Positions 21,900 through 34,860 of a stretch of 64,000 nucleotides of DNA are shown here, one piece after another. The position numbers and the translations under genes were made by a program. Origin of the DNA: Orychophragmus violaceus. Its lineage: Eukaryota > Streptophyta > Magnoliopsida > Brassicales > Brassicaceae. Positions within the stretch are counted from its first letter, which is position 1, and each line of letters begins with the position of its first letter. The DNA lies in assembly GCA_030180135.1 (NCBI GenBank), contig CM058237.1:108515904-108579903 (forward strand). The letters are read 5' to 3'. The notes beneath the pieces were generated by a model. It searched no databases and was not told where the DNA came from. It saw nothing but the letters and a program-made list of their open reading frames with translations.

Positions 21900-24800
21900 G
21901 AAGGATCGGGTCGAGTTTTTTCGAAAGTACCACGACCAAAACCCATCATATAGACAGTAAGGAGGTGTGGTGGAGGAAACGTGTGAAAAAAATGACGGGA
22001 TATGATAAACTGATCGTGGACTGATCCTATGCACCGTGGGAAAGTCGCGGTGCATGAAAAACCAAGTGTTGATGGCCCGGGAAGAATCGGGTCGAGTTTT
22101 TTCGAAAGTACCACGACCAAAACCCCTCATATGGACAGTAAGGAGGTGTGGTGGAGTAAACGGGTGAAAAAAATGACGGGATATGATAAACTGATCGTGG
22201 ACTGATCCTATGCACCGTGGGAAAGTCGCGGTGCATGAAAAACCAAGTGTTGATGGCCCGGGAAGAATCGGGTCGAGTTTTTTCGAAAGTACCACGACCA
22301 AAACCCCTCATATGGACATTAAGGAGGTGTGGTGGAGGAAACGGGTGAAAAAAAATGACGGGATAGGATAAACTGATCGTGTACTGATCCTATGCACCGT
22401 GGGACAGTCGCGGTGCATGAAAACCAAGTGTTCATGGCCCGGGAAGAATCGGGTCGAGTTTTTTCGAAAGTACCACGACCAAAACCCCTCATATGGACAG
22501 TAAGGAGGTGTGGTGGAGGAAACAGGTAAATAAAATGACGGTATATGATAAACTGATCGTGGACTGAGCCTATGCACCGTGGGACAGTCGCGGTGCATTA
22601 AAAACCAAGTGTTCATGTCCCGGGAAGGATCGGGTCGAGTTTTTTCGAAAGTACCACGACCAAAACCCCTCATATAGACAGTAAGGAGCTGTGGTGGAGG
22701 AAACGGGTGAAAACAAAATGACAGGATATGATAAATTGATCGTGGATTGATCCTATGCACCGTGGGACAGTCGCGGTGCATGAAAAACCAAGTGTTCATG
22801 GCTCGGGAAGAATCGGGTCGAGTTTTTTCGAAAGTACCACGACCAAAACCCCTCATATGGACAGTAAGGAAGTGTTGTGGAGGAAACAAGTGAAAAAAAA
22901 AATGACGGGATAGGATAAACTGATCGTGGACTGATCCTATGCACCGTGGGACAGTCGCGGTGCATGAAAAACCAAGTGTTCATGTCCCGGGAAGGATCGG
23001 GTCGAGTTTTTTCGAAAGTACCACGACCAAAACCCCTCATATAGACAGTAAGGAGGTGTGGTGGAGGAAACGGGTGAAAAAAATGACGGGATTTGATAAA
23101 CTGATCGTAGACTGATCCTATGCACCGTCGGACAGTCGCAGTGCATGAAAAACCAAGTATTCATGGCCCGGGAAGAATCGGGTCGAGTTTTTTCAAAAGT
23201 ACCACGACCAAAACCCCTCATATGGACAGTAAGGAGGTGTGGTGGAGGAAACAGGTGAAAAAAAAATGACGGTATATGATAAACCGATCGTGGACTGATC
23301 CTATGCACCGTGGGACAGTCGCGGTGCATGAAAAACCAAGTGTTCATGTCCCGGGAAGGATCGGGTCGAGGTTTTTCGAAAGTACCACGACCAAAACCCC
23401 TCATATAGACAGTAAGGAGGTGTGGTGGAGGAAACGGGTGAAAAAAATGACGGTATATGATAAACTGATCGTGGACTGATCCTATGCACCGTGGGACAGT
23501 CGTGGTGCATGAAAAACCAAGTGTTCATGGCCCGGGAAGAATCGGGTCGAGTTTTTTCAAAAGTACCACGACCAAAACCCCTCATATGGACAATAAGGAG
23601 GTGTGGTGGAGGAAACAGGTGAAAAAAAAATGACGATATATGATAAACCGATCGTGGACTGATCCTATGCACCGTGGGACAGTCGCAGTGCATGAAAAAC
23701 CAAGTGTTCATGTCCCGGGAAGGATCGGGTCGAGGTTTTTCGAAAGTACCACGATCAAAACCCCTCATATAGTTAGTAAGGAGGTGTGGTGGAGGAAACA
23801 GGTGAAAAAAAAAATGACGGTCTATGATAAACTGATCGTGGACTGATCCTATGCACCGTGGGACAGTCGCGGTGCATGAAAAACCAAGTGTTCATGGCCC
23901 GGGAAGAATCGGGTCGAGTTTTTTCGAAAGTGCCACGACCAAAACCCCTCATATGGACAGTAAGGAGGTGTGGTGGAGGAAACGGGTGAAAAAAAATAAC
24001 GGTATATGATAAACTGATCGTGGACTGATCCTATGCACCGTGGGACAGTCGTGGTGCATGAAAAACCAAGTGTTCATGTCCCGGGAAGGATCGGGTCGAG
24101 TTTTTTCGAAAGTACCACGACCAAAACCCATCATATAGACAGTAAGGAGGTGTGGTGGAGGAAACAGGTGAAAAAAAAATGACGGGATATGATAAACTGA
24201 TCGTGGACTGATCCTATGCACCGTGGGAAAGTCGCGGTGCATGAAAAACCAAGTGTTGATGGCCCGGGAAGAATCGGGTCGAGTTTTTTTGAAAGTACCA
24301 CGACCAAAACCCCTCATATGGACAGTAAGGAGGTGTGGTGGAGGAAACGGGTGAAAAAAAAATGACGGGATATGATAAACTGATCGTGGACTGATCCTAT
24401 GCACCGTGGGAAAGTCGCGGTGCATGAAAAACCAAGTGTTGATGGCCCGGGAAGAATCGGGTCGAGTTTTTTCGAAAGTACCACGACCAAAACCCCTCAT
24501 ATGGACATTAAGGAGGTGTGGTGGAGGAAACGGGTGAAAAAAAAATGACGGGATAGGATAAACTGATCGTGGACTGATCCTATGCACCGTGGGACAGTCG
24601 CGGTGCATGAAAAACCAAGTGTTCATGTCCCGGGAAGGATCGGGTCGAGTTTTTTCGAAAGTACCACGACCAAAACCCCTCATATGGACAGTAAGGAAGT
24701 GTGGTGGAGGAAACAAGTGAAAAAAAAAATGACGGGATAGGATAAACTGATCGTGGACTGATCCTATGCACCGTGGGACAGTCGTGGTGCATGAAAAACC

Positions 24801-27800
24801 AAGTGTTCATGTCCCGGGAAGGATCGGGTCGAGTTTTTTCGAAAGTACCACGACCAAAACCCCTCATATAGACAGTAAGGAGGTGTGGTGGAGGAAACGG
24901 GTGAAAAAAATGACGGGATATGATAAACTGATCGTGGACTGATCCTATGCACCGTCGGACAGTCGCGGTGCATGAAAAACCAAGTATTCATGGCCCGGGA
25001 AGAATCGGGTCGAGTTTTTTCAAAAGTACCACGACCAAAACCCCTCATATGGACAGTAAGGAGGTGTGGTGGAGGAAACAGGTGAAAAAAAAATGACGGT
25101 ATATGATAAACCGATCGTGGACTGATCCTATGCACCGTGGGACAGTCGCGGTGCATGAAAAACCAAGTGTTCATGTCCCGGGAAGGATCGGGTCGAGGTT
25201 TTTCGAAAGTACCACGACCAAAACCCCTCATATAGACAGTAAGGAGGTGTGGTGGAGGAAACAGGTGAAAAAAAATGACGGTATATGATAAACTGATCGT
25301 GGACTGATCCTATGCACCGTGGGACAGTCGCGGTGCATGAAAAACCAAGTGTTCATGGCCCGGGAAGAATCGGGCCGAGTTTTTTCGAAAGTGCCACGAC
25401 CAAAACCCCTCATATGGACAGTAAGGAGGTGTGGTGGAGGAAACGGGTGAAAAAAAAATGACGGTATATGATAAACTGATCGTGGACTGATCCTATGCAC
25501 CGTGGGACAGTCGTCGTGCATGAAAAACCAAGTGTTCATGTCCCGGGAAGGATCGGGTCGAGTTTTTTCGAAAGTACCACGACCAAAACCCATCATATAG
25601 ACAGTAAGGAGGTGTGGTGGAGGAAACGGGTGAAAAAAAAATGACGGGATATGATAAACTGATCGTGGACTGATCCTATGCACCGTGGGAAAGTCGCGGT
25701 GCATGAAAAACCAAGTGTTGATGGCCCGGGAAGAATCGAGTCGAGTTTTTTCGAAAGTACCACGACCAAAACCCCTCATATGGACAGTACGGAGGTGTGG
25801 TGGAGGAAACGGGTGAAAAAAAAGACGGGATATGATAAACTGATCGTGGACTGATCCTATGCACCGTGGGAAAGTCGCGGTGCATGAAAAACCAAGTGTT
25901 GATGGCCCGGGAAGAATCGTGTCGAGTTTTTTCGAAAGTACCACGACCAAAACCCCTCATATGGACATTAAGGAGGTGTGGTGGAGGAAACGGGTGAAAA
26001 TAAAATGACGGGATAGGATAAACTGATCGTGGACTGATCCTATGCACCGTGGGACAGTCGCGGTGCATGAAAACCAAGTGTTCATGGCCCGGGAAGAATC
26101 GGGTCGAGTTTTTTCGAAAGTACCACGACCAAAACCCCTCATATGGACAGTAAGGAGGTGTGGTGGAGGAAACAGGTGAAAAAAATGACGGTATATGATA
26201 AACTGATCGTGGACTGAGCCTATGCACCGTGGGACAGTCGCGGTGCATTAAAAACCAAGTGTTCATGTCCCGGGAAGGATCGGGTCGAGTTTTTTCGAAA
26301 GTACCACGACCAAAACCCCTCATATAGACAGTAAGGAGCTGTGGTGGAGGAAACGGGTGAAAAAAAAATGACGGGATATGATAAACTGATCGTGGATTGA
26401 TCCTATGCACCGTGGGACAGTCGCGGTGCATGAAAAACCAAGTGTTCATGGCTCGGGAAGAATCGGGTCGAGTTTTTTCGAAAGTACCACGACCAAAACC
26501 CCTCATATGGACAGTAAGGAAGTGTGGTGGAGGAAACAAGTGAAAAAAAAAATGACGTGATAGGATAAACTGATCGTGGACTGATCCTATGCACCGTGGG
26601 ACAGTCGCGGTGCATGAAAAACCAAGTGTTCATGTCCCGGGAAGGATCGGGTCGAGTTTTTTCGAAAGTACCACGACCAAAACCCCTCATATAGACAGTA
26701 AGGAGGTGTGGTGGAGGAAACGGGTGAAAAAAAAATGACGGGATATAATAAACTGATCGTGGACTGATCCTATGCACCGTGGGACAGTCGCGGTGCATGA
26801 AAAACCAAGTGTTCATGTCCCGGGAAGGATCGGGTCGAGTTTTTTCGAAAGTACCACGACCAAAACCCATCATATAGACAGTAAGGAGGTGTGGTAGAGG
26901 AAACGGGTGAAAAAAATTACGGGATATGATAAACTGATCGTGGACTGATCCTATGCACCGTCGGACAGTCGCGGTGCATGAAAAACCAAGTGTTGATGGC
27001 CCGGGAAGAATCGGGTCGAGTTTTTTCGAAAGTACCATGACCAAAACCCCTCATATGGACAGTAAGGAGGTGTGGTGGAGGAAACGGGTGAAAAAAAAAT
27101 GACGGTATATCATAAACTGATCGTGGACTGATCCTATGCACCGTGGGACAGTCGCGGTGCATGAAAAACCAAGTGTTCATGTCCCGGGAAGGATCGGGTC
27201 GAGTTTTTTCGAAAGTACCACGACCAAAACCCCTCATATAGACAGTAAGGAGGTGTGGTGGAGGAAACGGGTGAAAAAAAATGACAGGATTTGATAAACT
27301 GATCGTGGACTGATCCTATGCACCGTCGGACAGTCGCGGTGCATGAAAAACCAAGTGTTGATGGCCCGGGAAGAATCGGGTCGAGTTTTTTCGAAAGTAC
27401 CACGACCAAAACCCCTCATATGGACAGTAAGGAGGTGTGGTGAAGGAAACGGGTGAAAAAAATGACGGGATATGATAAACTGATCGTGGACTGATCCTAT
27501 GCACCGTGGGACAGTCGCGGTGCATTAAAAACCAAGTGTTCATGTCCCGGGAAGGATCGGGTCGAGTTTTTTCGAAAGTACCACGACCAAAACCCCTCAT
27601 ATAGACAGTAAGGAGCTGTGGTGGAGGAAACGGGTGAAAAAAAAATGACGGGATATGATAAACTGATCGTGGATTGATCCTATGCACCGTGGGACAGTCG
27701 CGGTGCATGAAAAACCAAGTGTTCATGGCTCGGGAAGAATCGGGTCGAGTTTTTTCGAAAGTACCACGACCAAAACCCCTCATATGGACAGTAAGGAAGT

Positions 27801-30800
27801 GTGGTGGAGGAAACAAGTGAAAAAAAAAATGACGTGATAGGATAAACTGATCGTGGACTGATCCTATGCACCGTGGGACAGTCGCGGTGCATGAAAAACC
27901 AAGTGTTCATGTCCCGGGAAGGATCGGGTCGAGTTTTTTCGAAAGTACCACGACCAAAACCCCTCATATAGACAGTAAGGAGGTGTGGTGGAGGAAACAG
28001 GTGAAAAAAAAATGACGGGATATAATAAACTGATCGTGGACTGATCCTATGCACCGTGGGACAGTCGCGGTGCATGAAAAACCAAGTGTTCATGTCCCGG
28101 GAAGGATCGGGTCGAGTTTTTTCGAAAGTACAACGACCAAAACCCATCATATAGACAGTAAGGAGGTGTGGTGGAGGAAACGGGTGAAAAAAATTACGGG
28201 ATATGATAAACTGATCGTGGACTGATCCTATGCACCGTCGGACAGTCGCGGTGCATGAAAAACCAAGTGTTGATGGCCCGGGAAGAATCGGGTCGAGTTT
28301 TTTCGAAAGTACCATGACCAAAACCCCTCATATGGACAGTAAGGAGGTGTGGTGGAGGAAACGGGTGAAAAAAAATGACGGTATATCATAAACTGATCGT
28401 GGACTGATCCTATGCACCGTGGGACAGTCGCGGTGCATGAAAAACCAAATGTTCATGTCCCGGGAAGGATCGGGTCGAGTTTTTTCGAAAGTACCACGAC
28501 CAAAACCCCTCATATAGACAGTAAGGAGGTGTGGTGGAGGAAACGGGTGAAAAAAAATGACAGGATGTGATAAACTGATCGTGGACTGATCCTATGCACC
28601 GTCGGACAGTCGCGGTGCATGAAAAACCAAGTGTTGATGGCCCGGGAAGAATCGGGTCGAGTTTTTTCGAAAGTACCACGACCAAAACCCCTCATATGGA
28701 CAGTAAGGAGGTGTGGTGGAGGAAACGGGTGAAAAAAAAATGACGGTATATCATAAACTGATCGTGGACTGATCCTATGCACCGTGGGACAGTCGCGGTG
28801 CATGAAAAACCAAGTGTTCATGTCCCGGGAAGGATCGGGTCGAGTTTTTTCGAAAGTACCACGACCAAAACCCCTCATATAGACAGTAAGGAGGTGTGGT
28901 GGAGGAAACGGGTGAAAAAAATGACGGGATATGATAAACCGATCGTGGACTGATCCTATGCACCATGGGACAGTCGCGGTGCATGAAAAACCAAGTGTTC
29001 ATGTCCCGGGAAGGATCGGGTCGAGGTTTTTCGAAAGTACCACGACCAAAACCCCTCATATAGACAGTAAGGAGGTGTGGTGGAGGAAACGGGTGAAAAA
29101 AAAATGACGGTATATGATAAACTGATCGTGGACTGATCCTATGCACCGTGGGACAGTCGCGGTGCATGAAAAACCAAGTGTTCATGGCCCGGGAAGAATC
29201 GGGTCGAGTTTTTTCGAAAGTGCCACGACCAAAACCCCTCATATGGACAGTAAGGAGGTGTGGTGGAGGAAACGGGTGAAAAAAAAATGGCGGTATATGA
29301 TAAACTGATCGTGGACTGATCCTATGCACCGTGGGACAGTCGTGGTGCATGAAAAACCAAGTGTTCATGTCCCGGGAAGGATCGGGTCGAGTTTTTTCGA
29401 AAGTACCACGACCAAAACCCATCATATAGACAGTAAGGAGGTGTGGTGGAGGAAACGGGTGAAAAAAATGACGGGATATGATAAACTGATCGTGGACTGA
29501 TCCTATGCACCGTCGGACAGTCGCGGTGCATGAAAAACCAAGTGTTCATGGCCCGGGAAGAATCGGGTCGAGTTTTTTCAAAAGTACCATGACCAAAACC
29601 CCTCATATGGACAGTAAGGAGGTGTGGTGGAGGAAACAGGTGAAAAAAAAATGACGGTATATGATAAACCGATCGTGGACTGATCCTATGCACCATGGGA
29701 CAGTCGCGGTGCATGAAAAACCAAGTGTTCATGTCCCGGGAAGGATCGGGTCGAGGTTTTTCGAAAGTACCACGACCAAAACCAGTCATATAGACAGTAA
29801 GGAGGTGTGGTGGAGGAAACGGGTGAAAAAAAAATGACGGTATATGATAAACTGATCGTGGACTGATCCTATGCACCGTGGGACAGTCGCGGTGCATGAA
29901 AAACCAAGTGTTCATGGCCCGGGAAGAATCGGGTCGAGTTTTTTCGAAAGTGCCACGACCAAAACCCCTCATATGGACAGTAAGGAGGTGTGGTGGAGGA
30001 AACGGGTGAAAAAAAAATGGCGGTATATGATAAACTGATCGTGGACTGATCCTATGCACCGTGGGACAGTCGTGGTGCATGAAAAACCAAGTGTTCATGT
30101 CCCGGGAAGGATCGGGTCGAGTTTTTTCGAAAGTACCACGACCAAAACCCATCATATAGACAGTAAGGAGGTGTGGTGGAGGAAACGGGTGAAAAAAAAA
30201 TGACGGGATATGATAAACTGATCGTGGACTGATCCTATGCACCGTGGGAAAGTCGCGGTGCATGAAAAACCAAGTTATGATGGCCCGGAAAGAATCGGGT
30301 CAAGTTTTTTCGAAAGTACCACGACCAAAACCCCTCATATGGACAGTAAGGAGGTGTGGTGGAGGAAACGGGTGAAAAAATGACGGGATATGATAAACTG
30401 ATCGTGGACTGATCCTATGCACCGTGGGAAAGTCGAGGTGCATGAAAACCAAGTGTTGATGGCCCGGGAAGAATCGGGTCGAGTTTTTTCGAAAGTACCA
30501 CGACCAAAACCCCTCATATGGACATTAAGGAGGTGTGGTGGAGGAAACGGGTGAAAAAAAAATGACGGGATAGGATAAACTGATCGTGGACTGATCCTAT
30601 GCACCGTGGGACAGTCGCGGTGCATGAAAACCAAGTGTTCATGGCCCGGGAAGAATCGGGTCGAGTTTTTTCGAAAGTACCACGGCCAAAACCCCTCATA
30701 TTGACAGTAAGGAGCTGTGGTGGAGGAAACGGGTGAAAAAAAAATGACGGGATATGATAAACTGATCGTGGACTGATCCTATGCACCGTGGGACAGTCGC

Positions 30801-33800
30801 GGTGCATGAAAAACCAAGTGTTCATGGCCCGGGAAGAATCGGGTCGAGTTTTTTCGAAAGTACCACGACCAAAACCCCTCATATGGACAGTAAGGAAGTG
30901 TGGTGGAGGAAACAAGTGAAAAAAAAATGACGGGATAGGATAAACTGATCGTGGACTGATCCTATGCACCGTGGGACAGTCGCGGTGCATGAAAAACCAA
31001 GTGTTCATGTCCCGGGAAGGATCGGGTCGAGTTTTTTCGAAAGTACCACGACCAAAACCCATCATATAGACAGTAAGGAGGTGTGGTGGAGGAAACGGGT
31101 GAAAAAAATTACGGGATATGATAAACTGATCGTGGACTGATCCTATGCACCGTCGGACAGTCGCGGTGCATGAAAAACCAAGTGTTGATGGCCCGGGAAG
31201 AATCGGGTCGAGTTTTTTCGAAAGTACCATGACCAAAACCCCTCATATGGACAGTAAGGAGGTGTGGTGGAGGAAACGGGTGAAAAAAAATGACGGTATA
31301 TCATAAACTGATCGTGGACTGATCCTATGCACCGTGGGACAGTCGCGGTGCATGAAAAACCAAGTGTTCATGTCCCGGGAAGGATCGGGTCGAGTTTTTT
31401 CGAAAGTACCACGACCAAAACCCCTCATATAGACAGTAAGGAGGTGTGGTGGAGGAAACGGGTGAAAAAAAATGACAGGATGTGATAAACTGATCGTGGA
31501 CTGATCCTATGCACCGTCGGACAGTCGCGGTGCATGAAAAACCAAGTGTTGATGGCCCGGGAAGAATCGGGTCGAGTTTTTTCGAAAGTACCACGACCAA
31601 AACCCCTCATATGGACAGTAAGGAGGTGTGGTGGAGGAAACGGGTGAAAAAAAAATGACGGTATATCATAAACTGATCGTGGACTGATCCTATGCACAGT
31701 GGGACAGTCGCGGTGCATGAAAAACCAAGTGTTCATGTCCCGGGAAGGATCGGGTCGAGTTTTTTCGAAAGTACCACGACCAAAACCCCTCATATAGACA
31801 GTAAGGAGGTGTGGTGGAGGAAACGGGTGAAAAAAATGACGGGATATGATAAACCGATCGTGGACTGATCCTATGCACCATGGGACAGTCGCGGTGCATG
31901 AAAAACCAAGTGTTCATGTCCCGGGAAGGATCGGGTCGAGGTTTTTCGAAAGTACCACGACCAAAACCCCTCATATAGACAGTAAGGAGGTGTGGTGGAG
32001 GAAACGGGTGAAAAAAAAATGACGGTATATGATAAACTGATCGTGGACTGATCCTATGCACCGTGGGACAGTCGCGGTGCATGAAAAACCAAGTGTTCAT
32101 GGCCCGGGAAGAATCGGGTCGAGTTTTTTCGAAAGTGCCACGACCAAAACCCCTCATATGGACAGTAAGGAGGTGTGGTGGAGGAAACGGGTGAAAAAAA
32201 AATGGCGGTATATGATAAACTGATCGTGGACTGATCCTATGCACCGTGGGACAGTCGTGGTGCATGAAAAACCAAGTGTTCATGTCCCGGGAAGGATCGG
32301 GTCGAGTTTTTTCGAAAGTACCACGACCAAAACCCATCATATAGACAGTAAGGAGGTGTGGTGGAGGAAACGGGTGAAAAAAAATGACGGGATATGATAA
32401 ACTGATCGTGGATTGATCCTATGCACCGTCGGACAGTCGCGGTGCATGAAAAACCAAGTGTTCATGGCCCGGGAAGAATCGGGTCGAGTTTTTTCAAAAG
32501 TACCATGACCAAAACCCCTCATATGGACAGTAAGGAGGTGTGGTGGAGGAAACAGGTGAAAAAAAAATGACGGTATATGATAAACCGATCGTGGACTGAT
32601 CCTATGCACCATGGGACAGTCGCGGTGCATGAAAAACCAAGTGTTCATGTCCCGGGAAGGATCGGGTCGAGGTTTTTCGAAAGTACCACGACCAAAACCA
32701 GTCATATAGACAGTAAGGAGGTGTGGTGGAGGAAACGGGTGAAAAAAAATGACGGTATATGATAAACTGATCGTGGACTGATCCTATGCACCGTGGGACA
32801 GTCGCGGTGCATGAAAAACCAAGTGTTCATGGCCCGGGAAGAATCGGGTCGAGTTTTTTCGAAAGTGCTACGACCAAAACCCCTCATATGGACAGTAAGG
32901 AGGTGTGGTGGAGGAAACGGGTGAAAAAAAAATGGCGGTATATGATAAACTGATCGTGGACTGATCCTATGCACCGTGGGACAGTCGTGGTGCATGAAAA
33001 ACCAAGTGTTCATGTCCCGGGAAGGATCGGGTCGAGTTTTTTCGAAAGTACCACGACCAAAACCCATCATATAGACAGTAAGGAGGTGTGGTGGAGGAAA
33101 CGGGTGAAAAAAAAATGACGGGATATGATAAACTGATCGTGGACTGATCCTATGCACCGTGGGAAAGTCGCGGTGCATGAAAAACCAAGTTATGATGGCC
33201 CGGAAAGAATCGGGTCAAGTTTTTTCGAAAGTACCACGACCAAAACCCCTCATATGGACAGTAAGGAGGTGTGGTGGAGGAAACGGGTGAAAAAATGACG
33301 GGATATGATAAACTGATCGTGGACTGATCCTATGCACCGTGGGAAAGTCGAGGTGCATGAAAACCAAGTGTTGATGGCCCGGGAAGAATCGGGTCGAGTT
33401 TTTTCGAAAGTACCACGACCAAAACCCCTCATATGGACATTAAGGAGGTGTGGTGGAGGAAACGGGTGAAAAAAAAATGACGGGATAGGATAAACTGATC
33501 GTGGACTGATCCTATGCACCGTGGGACAGTCGCGGTGCATGAAAACCAAGTGTTCATGGCCCGGGAAGAATCGGGTCGAGTTTTTTCGAAAGTACCACGG
33601 CCAAAACCCCTCATATTGACAGTAAGGAGCTGTGGTGGAGGAAACGGGTGAAAAAAAAATGACGGGATATGATAAACTGATCGTGGACTGATCCTATGCA
33701 CCGTGGGACAGTCGCGGTGCATGAAAAACCAAGTGTTCATGGCCCGGGAAGAATCGGGTCGAGTTTTTTCGAAAGTACCACGACCAAAACCCCTCATATG

Positions 33801-34276
33801 GACAGTAAGGAAGTGTGGTGGAGGAAACAAGTGAAAAAAAAATGACGGGATAGGATAAACTGATCGTGGACTGATCCTATGCACCGTGGGACAGTCGCGG
33901 TGCATGAAAAACCAAGTGTTCATGTCCCGGGAAGGATCGGGTCGAGTTTTTTCGAAAGTACCACGACCAAAACCCCTCATATAGACAGTAAGGAGGTGTG
34001 GTGGAGGAAACGGGTGAAAAAAAATGACGGGATATGATAAACTGATCGTGGACTGATCCTATGCACCGTGGGACAGTCGCGGTGCATGAAAAACCAAGTG
34101 TTCATGTCCCGGGAAGGATCGGGTCGAGTTTTTTCGAAAGTACCACGACCAAAACCCATCATATAGACTGTAAGGAGGTGTGGTGGAGGAAACGGGTGAA
34201 AAAAGTTACGGGATATGATAAATTGATCGTGGACTGATCCTAAGCACCGTCGGACAGTCGCGGTGCATGAAAAACC
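21898..34276 (+). repeat. Satellite array S2, about 68 monomers
   Basis: Same monomer and direction as S1. Blocks of monomers are themselves duplicated: 1827 bp (22753-23404 like 24580-25231), 1277 bp (26403-27044 like 27680-28321) and 2915 bp (28.06-30.97 kb like 30.97-33.89 kb). Minus-strand frames of up to 313 codons run through monomers of 183 bp (61 codons) and shift where the A-tract changes length; they are not taken as genes. The right end breaks inside a monomer and meets LTR sequence at about 34277. Confidence 0.95.
28060..33890 (+). repeat. Tandem duplication of a 2915-bp, 16-monomer block
   Basis: The block from about 28.06 kb recurs 2915 bp further on with very few differences (for example CACCGT at 28780 versus CACAGT at 31695). 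Inside it, a four-monomer (about 729 bp) repeat is also visible (28.7-29.4 and 29.4-30.2 kb). Near identity means a recent event. Confidence 0.85.
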
Positions 34277-34860
34277 ACCGATCACGGTATGCATGCGATG
34301 TACGACTGATCCGCGATCCATGCGCCATGCGATCGTACGAACAGTCGCGTCCGTTCGCGGACGTACGACTGATCCGCGATCCATGCGCCATGCGATCGTG
34401 GTGTTACCGCGGTATACATATGTTCCTCGATCACGGTAGACGGACGGTATACGCGTTATCCGATCACGGTATGCATGCGATGCATGCGCATCGCGCTAGG
34501 GGTTTTACCGAGATGCTTGCGCTACACGGTCACGGCATGTCTCGGCGTATACGCTACTCGATCGCGATACGTTCGCGGGTCGATCGCGGTATGCGTCAGG
34601 ACAGTACACGGTCGGACGTAGCGCGGGCCGATTTATGCGATACGATCCTTGGACCGTGTCAGCGACACGCCCGTCGGCATACGCGCATAATCGTGAGATG
34701 TCCACGGACGATCGCGCGGTCTTGCGGATCACGCGCACGGATGTATCGCGGACGACCTTGCGGTTGTACCGTGAAAGACCATACGGACGTGCCGCGGTTA
34801 AATCGATGGAACGCTTGGATTGTTTGGATGGGCTAAGAATTTGGATTAATGGGAGTAAAA
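34277..34860 (+). mobile_element. E4': left part of a truncated plus-strand LTR
   Basis: Matches 48.4-48.89 kb of the E4 LTR, is truncated on the left where it meets satellite, and is cut by E3 at 34860. Its left 100 bp hold a local rearrangement (the ACGACTGATCCGCGATCC block occurs twice). It continues at 44034-44240. No gene. Confidence 0.8.

Noticed and set aside
22308..34384. Many minus-strand open frames of 60-313 codons in the satellite
   Set aside because: They repeat with the monomer, start at arbitrary ATGs, change frame with A-tract length and resemble no known protein.
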